Below, one piece after another: positions 32,576-44,775 of a DNA stretch of 64,000 nucleotides. Source of the DNA: Triangularia verruculosa (Eukaryota; Ascomycota; Sordariomycetes; Sordariales; Podosporaceae). Position numbers and translations under genes: made by a program. The notes under the pieces are model-generated. The model saw nothing but the letters and a program-made list of their open reading frames with translations, had not been told where the DNA came from and searched no databases. The DNA is taken from NCBI GenBank assembly GCA_033296885.1, contig MU863875.1:726647-790646 (forward strand), written 5' to 3'. Each line of letters begins with the position of its first letter. The stretch's first letter is position 1.

Positions 32576-33814
32576 ATGGTAGACCTGTTTTCTGTACCCA
32601 TCTTTCTGGTCACCTTCCGCGAGGCCCTTGAGACGGCCATCATTGTCTCGGTGCTCCTCGCTTTTCTCAAGCAGACCCTCTCCCGCGCCAACCGCACCGT
32701 TTACAAGCAACTTGTCCGTCAAGTCTGGTTCGGCACTCTTGCCGGTTTGGTGGTCACTCTCATCATCTCCGGTACCCTCATTGGAGTCTTCTACGGCTTT
32801 GGTCTTGACAAATGGGGTGGTAACGAGCTCAACTATGAAGGCGCCTTCTCCCTTCTCGCCTCACTAATCATCACCTTTGTTGGGTTCGCCTTGTTGAGAA
32901 TTGGCAAAATGCAAGACAAGTGGAAAGCTAAGATCGAACTGTCTTTTAGCCAACGGGCAAGGCGGAGGACAACCAAGCGAGGAGCCATCAGGAGGTGGAT
33001 GGGGAACTACAGCATGTTCATTTTGCCGTTTGTTACTGTGCTCAGGGAGGGCATTGAGGCGGTAATTTTCATTGGGGGTGTGAGCTTTTCTGCACCTGCA
33101 ACTTCGGTGCCGATCGCTGTGATCGTTGGACTGACGTTGGGAGCTGGAGTTGGCTGGGCCATCTACAAGTATGTTTTGTTTATTTGATGACAGGTGAAAG
33201 AAGTGGAAAGTCGCTAACAGAGGTGGCAACACATAGGGGAGGCTCGCACACCAAGTTGAAGCTATTTCTCGTCATTTCGACTTGCTTTCTCTACCTGGTT
33301 GCAGCAGGTCTGTTCTCAAGAGCTGTTTGGGCCTTTGAGCAGCAGGTTTGGCAGGAGGCACTGGGGTCTGGTGAAATCGCCGAGCTGGGCGCAGGTCCAG
33401 GGACATATGATATTGACAAGTCGGTTTGGCATGTCAATGTATGTTTTCTCGTTCGAACCTTCAAATGACAGACACTAACAACCTTCGCAGTGCTGCAGCC
33501 CCTTCGTGGGTGGAGGATCAGGCTGGGGATTTCTCAACGCCATTCTGGGCTGGAACAACTCAGCTACATACGGCTCCGTGTTGTCGTACAACCTCTATTG
33601 GGTTGCGGTAATCACCGCGTTTCTGGTTATGAGGTTCAAGGAGGTGAAGGGTCACTGGCCCATCATCGAGAAGCCAAAGCTGACAGAAGAGCACCTCGGG
33701 CGCAGGGAGGATGGCTTCGTGTCGACTGGTGGGCCTAGAGGTGAAGCCCTTGGTGTTGAGGGAAATCAGGGCCCGTATGTTGAGATCGATGAGGCCGCTT
33801 CGAAGACGGTTTAA
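32576..33814 (+). CDS. ftr1: High-affinity iron permease Ftr1
   Basis: Exons 32576-33168, 33237-33438 and 33491-33814 (introns 68 and 52 nt) give 372 residues. The protein moves Fe(III) across the plasma membrane together with the Fet3 ferroxidase. The two signature motifs of the OFeT family are present: R15-E-A-L-E19 in the first membrane helix and R157-E-G-I-E161 in the fourth. About seven hydrophobic segments are visible, with an acidic and Gly-rich extracellular loop ([10 protein letters not shown]) before the last one and a charged C-terminal tail. The ATG at 32576 places REALE in the expected position. Expression is probably shared with fet3 through the intergenic GATA sites. Confidence 0.96.
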
Positions 33815-33963
33815 TGTCTCATTGGGAGTGTTGTGTCGATCATAACCTTGGTACTGAACCTTGGTGTCGGCTAACATTTATTTTGAATGTACTGCCATTC
33901 TATGGCGGTTAAGTCTATCTGATCCATAGTCAACGCTGAAATCTTCTCGGCTACTCTTGAGCA

Positions 33964-35509
33964 TCATCTGGGAAAAGACTTCTCCCCCAACTTCCACTTC
34001 CCGAAACTGACTCCTTCTGCCTCTGCTTCGTGTTCTTCTGCCGTCCAATCCCACTCATCAGCGGTGAACACCTCCCTTGCTAACTTTTCTGCTGCGAAAG
34101 CGCCCCCATATCTAAGTCTGGCATCAGAGCTCACCGAGCTGGTATACTTAAACACCCTTTTCTCACCCTCTTCTTCCACTTCCCCCTTTAGCCAGGAATT
34201 TTCTGTTCTATCCTCGGCCCACTTTACATGATTTAACCCAATGCCACCGCCACCCAGTCTGGCTTCGATAAACTCGAGTATCCTACCCATCCTCCCTCGA
34301 AGACCGCAGTGGTTGTGATTCTTGTCAATCTGGTACGTTGGGCATTGCTTGAGAACCTTGATGATGTACGAGATGTCGGACATGATGTAGTCGGTCGGCG
34401 GGCCAGAGACGTGGAATCTGTCGTAGGACCGAGGTGAGAAGTCGACCAATGACACGAGATTGCGGCTAGTGAGGAATCTGATGGCTTCGCCGAGCTGGAA
34501 GGAGTCGCAGCTGGGAGAGGACGTGTACCCGAGTTTGCACTGCGCTGGGCGGGAGGAGATGGGGGAGATGTAGAGGGAGATGAAGTGGGAGGGGATGGAG
34601 GAGATGGTGTTGAGGATGTAGTCGCGGCGGTGTTGGAGTTCGGCTGGGCGGTTGTTAGTATTTTCAGGGGGGGTCATCAGAGGATATGGTAGACTCACTT
34701 TCAATATCGGACGGCAAGTCCCACCACGCTGCTGTGTAAGTGTGTTCTGACTGATGCCCGTCTTGTTCGTCAAAGAGAATACACCATCGTCTCGAGCCAT
34801 GCATGATCAGGTCACGGGTGCATGACTGGAACAATGGTGGACGGTCAAGAAGCCATGAGACGAGAATCTTTTGCCGGAGGAGCTCCTCTGCAGGCTGGGA
34901 GAGGGCCGGGCCGGTGCGGTTCGGGTTTTGGAGGGTCGTTGGGGGGAACTTGAATTTGATTGCGTTGAGCCATTTGGATACTAGCGGAGTACATGTGAAG
35001 CGGTCTGCTAGAACAGCAATGGCTGCCAAGTAGCGTACGGTAAGAGGTTTGGTGGTGATGGTGACCCGATGGAGGATCCTCATCAGGTCACCAAAGACCG
35101 TGTCAAGGTTGGCCGTGCCAGAGGCCTCATCATCTTCGGTGATTTCAACCACAGGAAGCTCCGAAAGGTCAGCTTCGGAGGGTTTTATGTTTTGTGATGA
35201 GAGCTTTTGGAGGGCCTTTTCGACCGTCTTGGCTTCTGTGAAACGTGTGTCCCCTAGCAGTCGGGTGAAGTAACCCCCCGAGTTGTCTTTCAAGACAGAT
35301 ATTTGCACCCTGTAACCCTGCTTGACTGTTGCTCTGAGAGCTGCAGGTGAGGGTTGACCTGGCGGTCCCTTGGCTTTCTTTGCTGCTTTGAGAGTCTCTT
35401 TCGATGTATTAAAGGTGACATTGAGGATGAGGTCACCTCCTGTAACAATGTCAACCACGGGTAGGTCGCCAAGGTAGTTGCCATCTTGTGCCGGAACAGG
35501 GCTGTCCAT
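33964..35509 (-). CDS. Fungal BTB/POZ-like protein of unknown function
   Basis: Exons 35509-34699 and 34643-33964 join in phase 1 over a 55-nt GTGAGT...CAG intron and give 496 residues. The N-terminal part (about 15-200) resembles the degenerate BTB fold common in Sordariomycetes: a strand like VVDIVTGGDLILNVTF, then LKDNSGGYFTRLLGDTRF, then a helical region with RYLAAIAVLADRFTC. The C-terminal half has many conserved-looking Cys/His positions (CKLGYTSSPSCDSF, NHNHCGLRGRMGRIL) and resembles the extension seen in this group. Such proteins are abundant and mostly uncharacterised; some BTB proteins are Cullin-3 adaptors, but that is not shown here. Confidence 0.85.
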
Positions 35510-36615
35510 GACCGGGACCAGGGCTGAGAAAAGATCAAACAGAAGACCGGGACGGGATCAGGCTCCTGGGTGGATGTCTGAAGAGGCACGCCCTGGACAG
35601 GAAAACTGGCACTGCAAAATGGGAATAGAGTATTAAAGATAGTTAATACGCCTTAAAAGATAGTTGATAGGCATTGGAAGAGATCGGAACACCTTACAAG
35701 ATACTCTTAATGTATTAAAAGATAGCGATAACCCCTAAGAAGATAGTTGATAGGCCTTTTCTACTATTCTTCAGGTGTGATCCTAGCTTGCAGTACCAAT
35801 TATTTTGTCCACGGCGTGGGCGGTTGGCCGGTGAATGGTCTTGGGGCTCTAGATCTGGGCAAATGGCCAGCCACGATGCTGTTTTTTCAGAACCCGCTAT
35901 TTGTAATGGCAGTCCACAAGGGCCGAATATCGCGATCCATAGCTCGAATTCTTCAGCCTGACAAGTGGCTCCTGATGGACGGTTGGGCTGGCGTGATGTA
36001 TACTTGGGTAAGGCTAGTGTCGAGAATATATATTGTGGTTCTTCCAAAGGCATGAAACAAAATATGGCAAGAGTTGCATATTGGAGTGAAGCTGAAGAGA
36101 AGGCCAAGAATACCCGCTAAAAATGACGTTGACAAGTGCCCCCACCAGCGGACCCGCGACAGCCCCCGCGATAGCATGCCGCTCCCCTGCGTCTCTGTCA
36201 AAATTGCATGTTTCTTCCCTGCACCAGCAATCTCCATACATAGCATCTTTCCATGCCCTAAATATCTAGCACAGTAAAGGTACATATATCGCAGACTCTC
36301 AGATATCCGATCTCGATTCCCGGTGGAAAACATCAGCCGAGCCAGCGCAAACTGGGGAAAGCAAACCCTGAACGCCAAGTCGCAGAGGTCAACCAGAGAC
36401 AGCCAATTGCCGCAGCGCACGAACAGCACGCTTCTTGGCCCCAACATAATTCCCAGAGCTCATCAATTGCACCCTCGCACTACGTCAGCCACCTCTCCCC
36501 TTCGTTTCCATGGCCGCATATTGCACGATATCTCGTCTTCTTCACCGATTTGTTGGCCGGGAACTTGCATTAGCTGGTCTTTTATAAGACAGCCATTGGT
36601 CCTGCTTGCTTGGCC
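35510..36615. other. Intergenic with short repeats and a possible gene relic
   Basis: This separates the BTB-like gene (-) from the PP2C gene (+). It contains the 21-nt repeat locus at 35636-35762. Open minus-strand frames in two phases at 35953-36447 show partly protein-like sequence (for example AIAGAVAGPLVGALVNVIFSG). No intact gene could be assembled, so it may be a decayed membrane-protein gene. Confidence 0.35.
35636..35762. repeat. Dispersed AT-rich short repeat, locus B (about six 20-21-nt units)
   Basis: Units read TTAAAGATAGTTAATACGCC, TTAAAAGATAGTTGATAGGC, TTGGAAGAGATCGGAACACC, TTACAAGATACTCTTAATGT, TTAAAAGATAGCGATAACCC and TAAGAAGATAGTTGATAGGC, each ending in C or A at position 20-21. 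The consensus is close to TTAAAGATAGTTGATAGGCC. This is the cleanest of the three loci. Confidence 0.75.
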
Positions 36616-38523
36616 ATGTCTCCATTGCCTTGTCGTCGGGCTCCGGGCCAGCTTTCGGTGAGGAGTGTCCGGACAGCTTCCACTCGACTTCCACCACCAC
36701 CTACGCTCCTCGACGCTTTTATGAGTTACGTCGCAACCTTTTTTCACACCAGCGGACAAGTACAGATGAGGAACCTAGCCATCTCCCACCCTCGCGCATT
36801 ACGACTGGCCGGCGCCAGCCGTCATCTCCGAGTACCAACTCGAGCTACCATCCTGGCACATCGCGATGCGACACAGGCTCGCGATAGCTGGCGAGCCCAG
36901 AGCACCGTCGCCGCCAGTCCATTGCTACGGCGGGGTTTCCACAACTACTTTATAACCCATCTTCCCTCCTCCTCGCTCCATCCAGACTCGCGATCGTCTG
37001 CCGGTCCCGGTCACAAGCTTCCTCGATCCGCCTCTACACCGCACACCCCAGAACCTGGCTCGTCACCGGCCTTGAACCCACCAAACATGCCCAGTCGCGA
37101 CTTGACCGTAGTTCGCATCCCGCTTCGAAGTGCGAAACACCACTTTGGCACGTCTGTCACGCGTGGACAGCGGCCATACAATGAAGATACCAACCAAGCT
37201 GGGACAATAACTTTGCCAGCCTTCTCAAAGCGAGTACCTACCAGTGTAGTGCGCACCAGACCCACTGGCGAAAGCATCAATGCATATAGTGCCTTGGGGG
37301 ATCCTCAAATATTCTATTTTGCTGTATTTGACGGCCATGGTGGGTCGGAATGCAGCGAATTTCTACGGGACGAATTGCACGGATACATCGAGGAAGCCGC
37401 TGCTGATTTTGAGCTCGAGAGCAGCCTGAAGGGTGATAAAGAGCGCAGGTACTCCTTGTCAGATCCAGATGTCTCGCGCCATCAACAGGAGACTAGGGCG
37501 GACATTGCAGGAGAGGGAGCTGAAGTCCCACCAGGTCCTAGCAAAACCGTCAAACTGGAGCAAGAGCTGCTTAATGAGTACCAACGCACCATTGGAGGTT
37601 ACTTTCGCCGATTTCACCCAACCCACTTCACCGCTTCCACCGTCTCGTCCGCTTCTTCCTTCTCCGACGAACCTCTCTCACCTACAACTCCTAGCAATGT
37701 CCCCGCAACCCTCGAATCCGTCTTGACCTATGCCTTCCTCCGGGCCGACCTCGATTTTGTTACAGCGCAAGCGCGCAAGCCAGATCCAGAAGACGTAATT
37801 GTTGAAGACCTGCCCCTTAACAAGGATGAGATCCTGGGCATTCCACACCTTCCCCCGTCAGGCCACACTATCGGCGGGAGGGAGCGCTTCAAGGGAGGCT
37901 CTACCGCCTCGGTAGCTCTCATCTCGACCCCTACTCCGGCACCCTTCTGGCACCCCAACGCACATTCTACGCTCGTTGTTGCCCATGTGGGAGACACCCG
38001 TGTCTTGTTGTGCGAGACAAAGAGCGGCAAACCTCTTGCCCTGACCACCGATCACCGGCCTTCGTCGCCCGTTGAAACCAGACGGATGAGCCGATATGCC
38101 AGCAGTATGATTACCGATTCTTTTGGGGAGGAGAGAATCGGGGGGCTGGCCAATAGCAGATCGTTTGGCGACATGCAGAGCAAGAGAATCGGTGTTTCTG
38201 CCGAGCCGGATATTGCCAGGTTAGATATGGGCCCGGCAGAATACTCATTCCTGGTGCTCATGTCTGACGGCGTGAGCGGGAGCTTGTCGGATCAGGAAAT
38301 TGTGGATGTCATCAAAGAGGCAAAGACTCCAGAAGAGGGCGCTAGGCATGTCATCGAGTATGCAACCGAGGTGTCGAGTGACGGGGACAATGCGACTTGT
38401 CAGGTTATCAGACTGGGCGGGTGGGAGAGAAGGAGTGAGGGGGGTCTGGGAAGCCTTGGGACGAAAGAGATGAGAGATATGAGGAGAGATGAAGCTTTGG
38501 ATCCGAGAAGACGGAGAAGTTGA
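36616..38523 (+). CDS. ptc6: PP2C-type Ser/Thr phosphatase, mitochondrial Ptc6-like
   Basis: A single exon encodes 635 residues from the ATG at 36616. The N-terminus is rich in Arg and Ser and free of acidic residues (MSPLPCRRAPGQLSVRSVRT), as in mitochondrial presequences. PP2C motifs appear in order: RPYNED, FAVFDGHGGSE (about residue 238), a long insertion, FKGGSTASVALI, VAHVGDTRVLL, TTDHRPSS, GGLANSRSFGD, LMSDGVSGSLSD and DNATCQVIRL. The Asp residues for the two metal ions are present. Insertions around residues 280-420 make it longer than yeast Ptc6. Ptc6-like enzymes act on mitochondrial targets such as pyruvate dehydrogenase and in mitophagy; the exact substrate here is unknown. Confidence 0.9.
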   Translation: MSPLPCRRAPGQLSVRSVRTASTRLPPPPTLLDAFMSYVATFFHTSGQVQMRNLAISHPRALRLAGASRHLRVPTRATILAHRDATQARDSWRAQSTVAASPLLRRGFHNYFITHLPSSSLHPDSRSSAGPGHKLPRSASTPHTPEPGSSPALNPPNMPSRDLTVVRIPLRSAKHHFGTSVTRGQRPYNEDTNQAGTITLPAFSKRVPTSVVRTRPTGESINAYSALGDPQIFYFAVFDGHGGSECSEFLRDELHGYIEEAAADFELESSLKGDKERRYSLSDPDVSRHQQETRADIAGEGAEVPPGPSKTVKLEQELLNEYQRTIGGYFRRFHPTHFTASTVSSASSFSDEPLSPTTPSNVPATLESVLTYAFLRADLDFVTAQARKPDPEDVIVEDLPLNKDEILGIPHLPPSGHTIGGRERFKGGSTASVALISTPTPAPFWHPNAHSTLVVAHVGDTRVLLCETKSGKPLALTTDHRPSSPVETRRMSRYASSMITDSFGEERIGGLANSRSFGDMQSKRIGVSAEPDIARLDMGPAEYSFLVLMSDGVSGSLSDQEIVDVIKEAKTPEEGARHVIEYATEVSSDGDNATCQVIRLGGWERRSEGGLGSLGTKEMRDMRRDEALDPRRRRS

Positions 38524-39054
38524 TTCATTCTTTGCTGTTTGACTTTTCAGAGGAGGTTGAGAGGATACACTTTGCATCTTTAGGCATCTTTTCTTTTGTT
38601 TTTATCTTTTGCATAGTTAGCATAGCAGGCGCGGCGTTACGGGTGGATAGAGGGAATACCGTCGTGCTAGAAATATACGAATAATCTTGTTTATCTCCTA
38701 TCACGGCTTGTGGATATGCTTCGTTTGGATCGTGACGGTCATGTTCCTTTTTGCCCTTCTTGAAGACAAAACTAGTGTAAGCACATCCCTTGCACATCGC
38801 TCTCGATGGTAGTGTAGCAACGTCACACTCCAGGGGTACACCCAACAGTCTTGGCGGTGGCTGTTGCAACAGGAGCGGGTCTGCCTGCCGAAGCTTTACC
38901 GACACGCGGCGGGCGGCCAGCTCCAACGTCTGTGGTTTGTTGGTTACAGCAGCATCATCAGCTCCTCCAACTGCAACTCCAATTCCCAGCACTCGCTGTT
39001 ACTGCATAATCACCATCTTGTCGCCGGCCATCGCCCATCGGCTCACACGTCGCG
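38524..39054. other. Intergenic, tandem same-strand genes
   Basis: This holds the 3' region of the PP2C gene (T-rich near 38590-38610) and the 5' leader of the V-ATPase gene. Nothing else is seen. Confidence 0.5.
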
Positions 39055-41813
39055 ATGGCGCCGACGAAGGACACTCCCTTCCGCTCAGCGGACATGAGCA
39101 TGGTCCAGCTCTACATCTCCAACGAAATCGGCCGTGAAGTTGTCAATGCTCTGGGAGAACTCGGCCTGGTCCAGTTCCGCGACGTAAGCTCCACCAGCCA
39201 CCTCGAAGACACACAACATTTAGCTGACATATCTTCGGCTTCTAGCTCAACGGCGAATTGAGTGCTTTCCAAAGAGCTTATACCAAAGATATCAGACGTC
39301 TCGACAATGTTGAACGCCAACTTCGTATGTCATCGGCTGCACCGCCTCAAACATCCGACACTGTACTGACCATGATCCCCAGGCTACTTCCACTCCCAGA
39401 TGGACAAGGCCAGCATTCCCCTCCGCAAGCTCGACCTGGATGTCGAGACCCTCGCTCCTCCGACCACCACCGAGATTGATGAATTGGCCGAACGATGCCA
39501 GGGCCTCGAGCAGCGTGTCTCGTCACTGAACGAAAGTTACGAGACATTGAAGAAGCGCGAGGTCGAACTCACAGAGTGGCGCTGGGTGCTGCGTGAGGCC
39601 GGTGGCTTCTTCGACCGCGCACACGGCAGCGTCGAGGAGATCCGTGCCTCTATGGACAATGACGATGCCCCGCTCCTGCAGGATGTTGAACACAACACTG
39701 GGGCTGCCGATGTTGAGCGGTCCTTCTCTGGCATGAACATTGGTTTCGTTGCTGGTGTCATTGCTAGGGACCGTGTGGCAGCTTTTGAGCGTATCCTTTG
39801 GAGAACTCTCCGTGGCAATCTCTACATGAACCAGGCCGAGATTCCCGAGCCTCTCATCGACCCCTCCACCAACGAGCCCGTCTCCAAGAATGTCTTCGTC
39901 ATTTTTGCTCACGGCAAGGAGATTCTTGCCAAGATCCGCAAGATCTCCGAGTCAATGGGTGCCGAGGTGTACAATGTCGATGAGAACAGTGATCTGCGTC
40001 GGGACCAAGTGCACGAGGTCAATGCTAGACTTAACGACGTCCAGAACGTTCTTCGCAACACCCAGCAGACCCTCGAGGCCGAGCTTACCCAGATTTCGCG
40101 TGCTCTCTCGGCTTGGGTGGTCTTGATCGGCAAGGAAAAGGCTGTTTATAACACACTCAACCTTTTCTCCTATGATGGTGCTCGACGCACTCTCATCGCC
40201 GAGGGTTGGTGCCCCAAGCATGACCTGCCCCTGATCAGGTCAACCCTTCAGGATGTAACCAACCGCGCTGGCCTGTCGGTGCCGACCATCATCAACGAGA
40301 TTCGCACCAACAAGAAACCCCCTACTTACCTCAAGACCAACAAGTTTACCGAAGCATTCCAGACCATCGTCAACGCCTATGGTACTGCCACTTATCAAGA
40401 AGTCAACCCCGCCATCCCTGTTATCGTTACTTTCCCCTTCCTGTTCGCCGTCATGTTTGGTGATTTCGGTCACGCCATCATAATGCTATGCGCTTCTCTA
40501 GCCATGATCTATTGGGAGAAGCCGCTCAGAAAGGTTACTTTTGAACTCTTCGCCATGGTTTACTATGGTCGCTACATCGCTCTGGTCATGGCTGTCTTTT
40601 CGGTTTACACCGGTCTCATCTACAACGATGTCTTCTCGAAATCTATGACGCTGTTTAGCAGCCAGTGGGAGTGGGATATACCAGAGAACTGGACCGAGGG
40701 CCAGGCTCTTGTCGGCAAGCTCAAGGACCCCAACTATCGCTATCCATTCGGCTTGGACTGGAGATGGCACGGCACCGAGAATGATCTCCTCTTCAGCAAC
40801 AGTTACAAGATGAAGATGAGTATCATTCTTGGTTGGGCTCACATGACCTACTCCCTTTGCTTCTCGTACATCAACGCCAGACACTTCAAGAAGCCCATTG
40901 ATATCTGGGGCAACTTTGTTCCTGGCATGATCTTCTTCCAGGCCATCTTCGGATACTTGGTGGTGTGCATCATATACAAGTGGAGCGTGGACTGGTTTGC
41001 CATTGGACAGCAGCCCCCTGGATTGCTGAACATGCTCATCTACATGTTTCTCCAGCCTGGCTTCATCGATATTCCCCTGTACAAGGGTCAGGCGGCCGTT
41101 CAAAAGTTCCTGCTGTTCTTGGCTGTCCTTCAGGTGCCCATCCTCTTGTTCCTCAAGCCCTTCTATCTGCGCTGGGAGCACAATCGCGCCCGCGCTAAAG
41201 GTTATCGCGGGATTGGCGAGCGATCAAGAGTTAGTGCTCTGGATGAGGATGACGAAGGCCGTGGCACCAACGGTCGTCCAAGTGGTGAAAGTGACGAGGG
41301 CGTTGGTATGATCGCGCAGGGTGTCGACCACGAGGAAGAGGAACATGAGGAGTTTGAGTTTGGCGAGGTGATGATTCACCAGGTCATTCACACCATTGGT
41401 AAGTTTTAAAACTATCGTGTCTCCGTTTTTATTCACCATACTGACAGCTTTCAACAGAATTCTGCCTCAACTGCGTCTCCCACACCGCCTCTTATCTCCG
41501 TCTCTGGGCCTTGTCTCTTGCGCATCAGCAGCTCTCGGCTGTGTTGTGGAGCATGACCATGGGCCCGGCACTGAAGAACGGCAAGGGCATTGGCGGTGCC
41601 ATCTTCCTTGTGGTTATCTTCGCGGCGTTCTTCTGCCTCAGCTGTATCATTCTGATTATCATGGAGGGTGTGTCAGCCATGTTGCACTCGCTGCGTCTGG
41701 CGTGGGTTGAGTCTTTCAGCAAGTTTGCCGAGTTTGGCGGTTGGCCTTTTGCGCCCTTTAGTTTTGGGACGTTGATGGAAGAGAATGAGGAGTTGAAGGA
41801 ATATCTGGGTTAG
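39055..41813 (+). CDS. vph-1: V-type ATPase 100-kDa subunit a (Vph1 type)
   Basis: Exons 39055-39183, 39246-39324, 39383-41398 and 41458-41813 give 859 residues, the standard family length. Subunit a forms the proton half-channels of the V-ATPase membrane sector in vacuoles and other acidic organelles. The N-terminal cytosolic half begins [16 protein letters not shown] and includes [10 protein letters not shown] and a coiled coil. The membrane half carries [28 protein letters not shown] and, in the last exon, [15 protein letters not shown], whose Arg is the residue essential for proton transport. Introns cluster at the 5' end as is common in fungi. Filamentous ascomycetes usually have one such gene, so it probably serves all compartments. 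Confidence 0.97.
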
Positions 41814-44775
41814 ACTTTCCTTTCCTTTGTTTTTTGGGACTTTTTCTTTCTGTATAGCTAAGGGTGATGAAGGATGAGATGGACGGACTACATCGATTGT
41901 AACTGTATTAGGCAGGCGGGCGCTGTGTGCATACTACAATGAGTTGTTTCTATTAGCCTGTTGCGTTGTGCATTTGCATTTGTTGTGTTTGACTAGAGAA
42001 ATTGAAGAGTTGAACCGCCTTGAGCGGATTCATTTTGGCAGTCGTCTAGGCGAAATGTGATGATGTACATGGTGGTGCTGGGGAGAGAAGCGAAGTGTTG
42101 TTGTGTCGTCCGCCTCACTTCCAGTGACATCGCCGACATCAACATGACGATCCCGAACTCCGACTACACGAACGGGCGTTGATCGACTGGTACAGGTACA
42201 ACTTGCCTTGAAGCATGAGAGTTACTCAACTTGATTGTCTTTTCTCATCGAGCACATCCAATTAAATCTCTCAATCTAGCCAGCCTCGCCAGACAGATAA
42301 GGTGACCAAGGCGACGATCGGGGGTTAGTGGTGTGTAGGATCCCGTCCCCTCCCGCGCACCATGATTGCGATTGATGATATTGTAGTGATCGGGATGATG
42401 TCCCTCATTAACAACCCACGAAATTCTCGATTACCGAGCCCGAGTGCCGATGATCGGGGGCATAAAGCATATATATAATCTGCAGGAAAGGCGCGTGTGA
42501 CGGGACCTGCATCCGAACATACATACGGATATTGAGGCCTTTTCCTCCACACCACCCAGACCGGCTGCATGAACTTTTGAAAGCCACCTCCACATGATGG
42601 GGGGAGAGGCCATATGAACCGGGCGTAATTAGACTTTCCGAATCAGGAGTTCAAGGGCCTTGAAAGAGAGGTAAAGGGGGAGAAAAAGTAGGAACAGGCA
42701 ATGGGCATGAGGACCAGAGAAGTTGATACTGCTACCCCTCCTCCTCTTGGAGGAAGGAGCTGAAAACGAGGCTGTTGGTGGGAGGGGATAAAATCTCGCG
42801 TTTTACGGGGTGATTGATGATGACATTCTAGAAACATCTCATATCATACATGATGACTCCGTTAGAATCAATGGTACCTAGATAGCGGCATTTTTCTCGC
42901 GATGTTGCCCAATGAATATGCAGTCTCCTGCCGTGCAGAAGTTCATTTCTATCAGAGACGGTGTTTTTGATGTCGACGACACAATTACGTATTTATTCAG
43001 GGGTAATTGCCTTCTGGAAGCCTTCTCGAAGCCTTCTCCCGCTCGCCCCTTGCCTTGCCCCCTCCCCTGGCCAATCCAACACAAATCTGATGTCGAACGA
43101 TCATATGTTCGCATGAATCAGTCACTCTTGTTTAGATTTTTGTTTCCCTTGCAAAGTCTACTAGCTAGGAAATCCGCATAAACAAACACACTTAAAACCT
43201 GGTGCAGCATACCCACAGCACAGACTCGGGCAAGACCGACCAACCACCACCCCCTTTGTTTCACAATGTTACCTCCCTCCTTTCCACACCACACCTAACC
43301 CACTTTAATACCAACTTACTCATTCACTCAAGTTCGAAACATTATCCCCGGCAATACCTACCTAGCTATACTGCTTTCCGCCACAGTCGAAAATCTCGAA
43401 ACAAAACACGCCCAGATGCCCCCACAGTCTGCATGGCCCTCCTTCTCCTCCCTTTCCATCTCCGCTTCTAGAAGCCTGTCAAGAAACTAATAATTCACCC
43501 CCCCTTTTTCTGACGTGGCATTCGTCTAGTGTTTCGCGCCCACCCCCCCTTGTCACCGTCATGCCTGACCTTCTGGAAAGAACCTCGTCCGGTAAATTAA
43601 CCTAGTCTTCATTATAGATAGGAAAGAACACCCGTTCGTCTCACTTGGGTTCGTTAGATGTGAACAAGTCATCGTTGCTCTCTCTCCTGGTGTGTGTCGT
43701 CTGTTATCTGTGTAAGGTTCCTCATTGTAAGAAATCAAAAAGTGTAATAAGACCCTCAGCAGTTGCAATGTCAAAAGGATCAGTATCACGCAGAAAAAAA
43801 AAGCCCAAAGTGTGTAAAACAAAACGTTGTCTAATTTCTCTCTTCTTTCTGTTTTATCCTGTTGCGTCCCTTTCTTATCCCCTTTCCTTCCCTTCCCTTT
43901 ACTACTCTGGGGAGCTCATGCTTTTGTGCTTATGCGAAATGACCTGCAATTGGCGATATGCTTTTGCCTCTTCTACACACCTCTTTCTTCAACTTCAATC
44001 CCCTTGTGCTTTGCCTCGCACGCAGCAGCAGCCACAGTCCCCTCCTTCCAAAAAAAAAAAAAAAAAAAAACAGTGACAAACGGTATCTTTGCTTCCCCCA
44101 CCTTTGCCCAGGTAGGTTTATCCCCCCTTGATTAAAAACAAAAATAAAAACATATCCTCCCAAACCACACCACCGCCAATCACCACCACCATAATCTCAA
44201 GAATGTGTGTGTATCAACAAAAAAGAATCTCTCTTTCTTTTCACAACCCCCCCTCCCGAAAAAGAAAAAAAACCACCCATCCATCCATCACTTGGTAACA
44301 GACTGTCAAAAACTAAAAACGAAGAAACAAAAGCAACAAGAACAAAAACAAACCAAACAAACAAACAAAAAAACTCCAATGCTGTGTGTGTATGTAAAAA
44401 CAAAAAAAAAAAAAAAAAAAAAAAAACAACGCCGGTATCTTATCTCTTGGTCTTCAACATTGTCAAGCAGAAAAATTGAGACAAGGTGAGAAAAAAAAAA
44501 CCTCGAGACAAGAAAATGCAAATTAAAAAACTGGATAAGATAGACGGGGGTATACCATTTTTGTCCACACAAGTGAGAAAAGAGAACAATAAAAGAGAGT
44601 GCGGGAGATGTAAACAGACCACCACCAAGAATGAAAATTTGTTGCCAAACCGGTAGGTAGGTAAGAGAGTAGAATGTGTGGTTCCGCGGTGGATGTAGTA
44701 ATCCCATTAAAATTCCGTTATTAAAATCTTGCCGATGAAGAAAAAACTCGAAACCTTTTTTCCTCCTAGTGTTGC
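41814..44775. other. Long convergent intergenic region with homopolymer tracts
   Basis: The 3 kb between the 3' ends of vph-1 (+) and the SOK1-like gene (-) show no supportable gene. It contains A21 at 44050-44070, A25 at 44402-44426 and other A-rich runs. It also has a stretch poor in G (about 43200-44480) made mostly of A and C on the plus strand, which fits U/G-rich sequence in the 3' region of the minus-strand gene. Confidence 0.45.
44050..44070. repeat. Poly-A tract, 21 nt
   Basis: An uninterrupted run of 21 A follows CCTCCTTCC. A second run of 25 A lies at 44402-44426. Both are simple-sequence tracts prone to length variation. Confidence 0.95.

Noticed and set aside
44402..44426. Poly-A tract as the tail of an integrated retroelement
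   Set aside because: There is no adjacent reverse-transcriptase frame and no target-site duplication that I could see. It sits in a generally A-rich 3' region.
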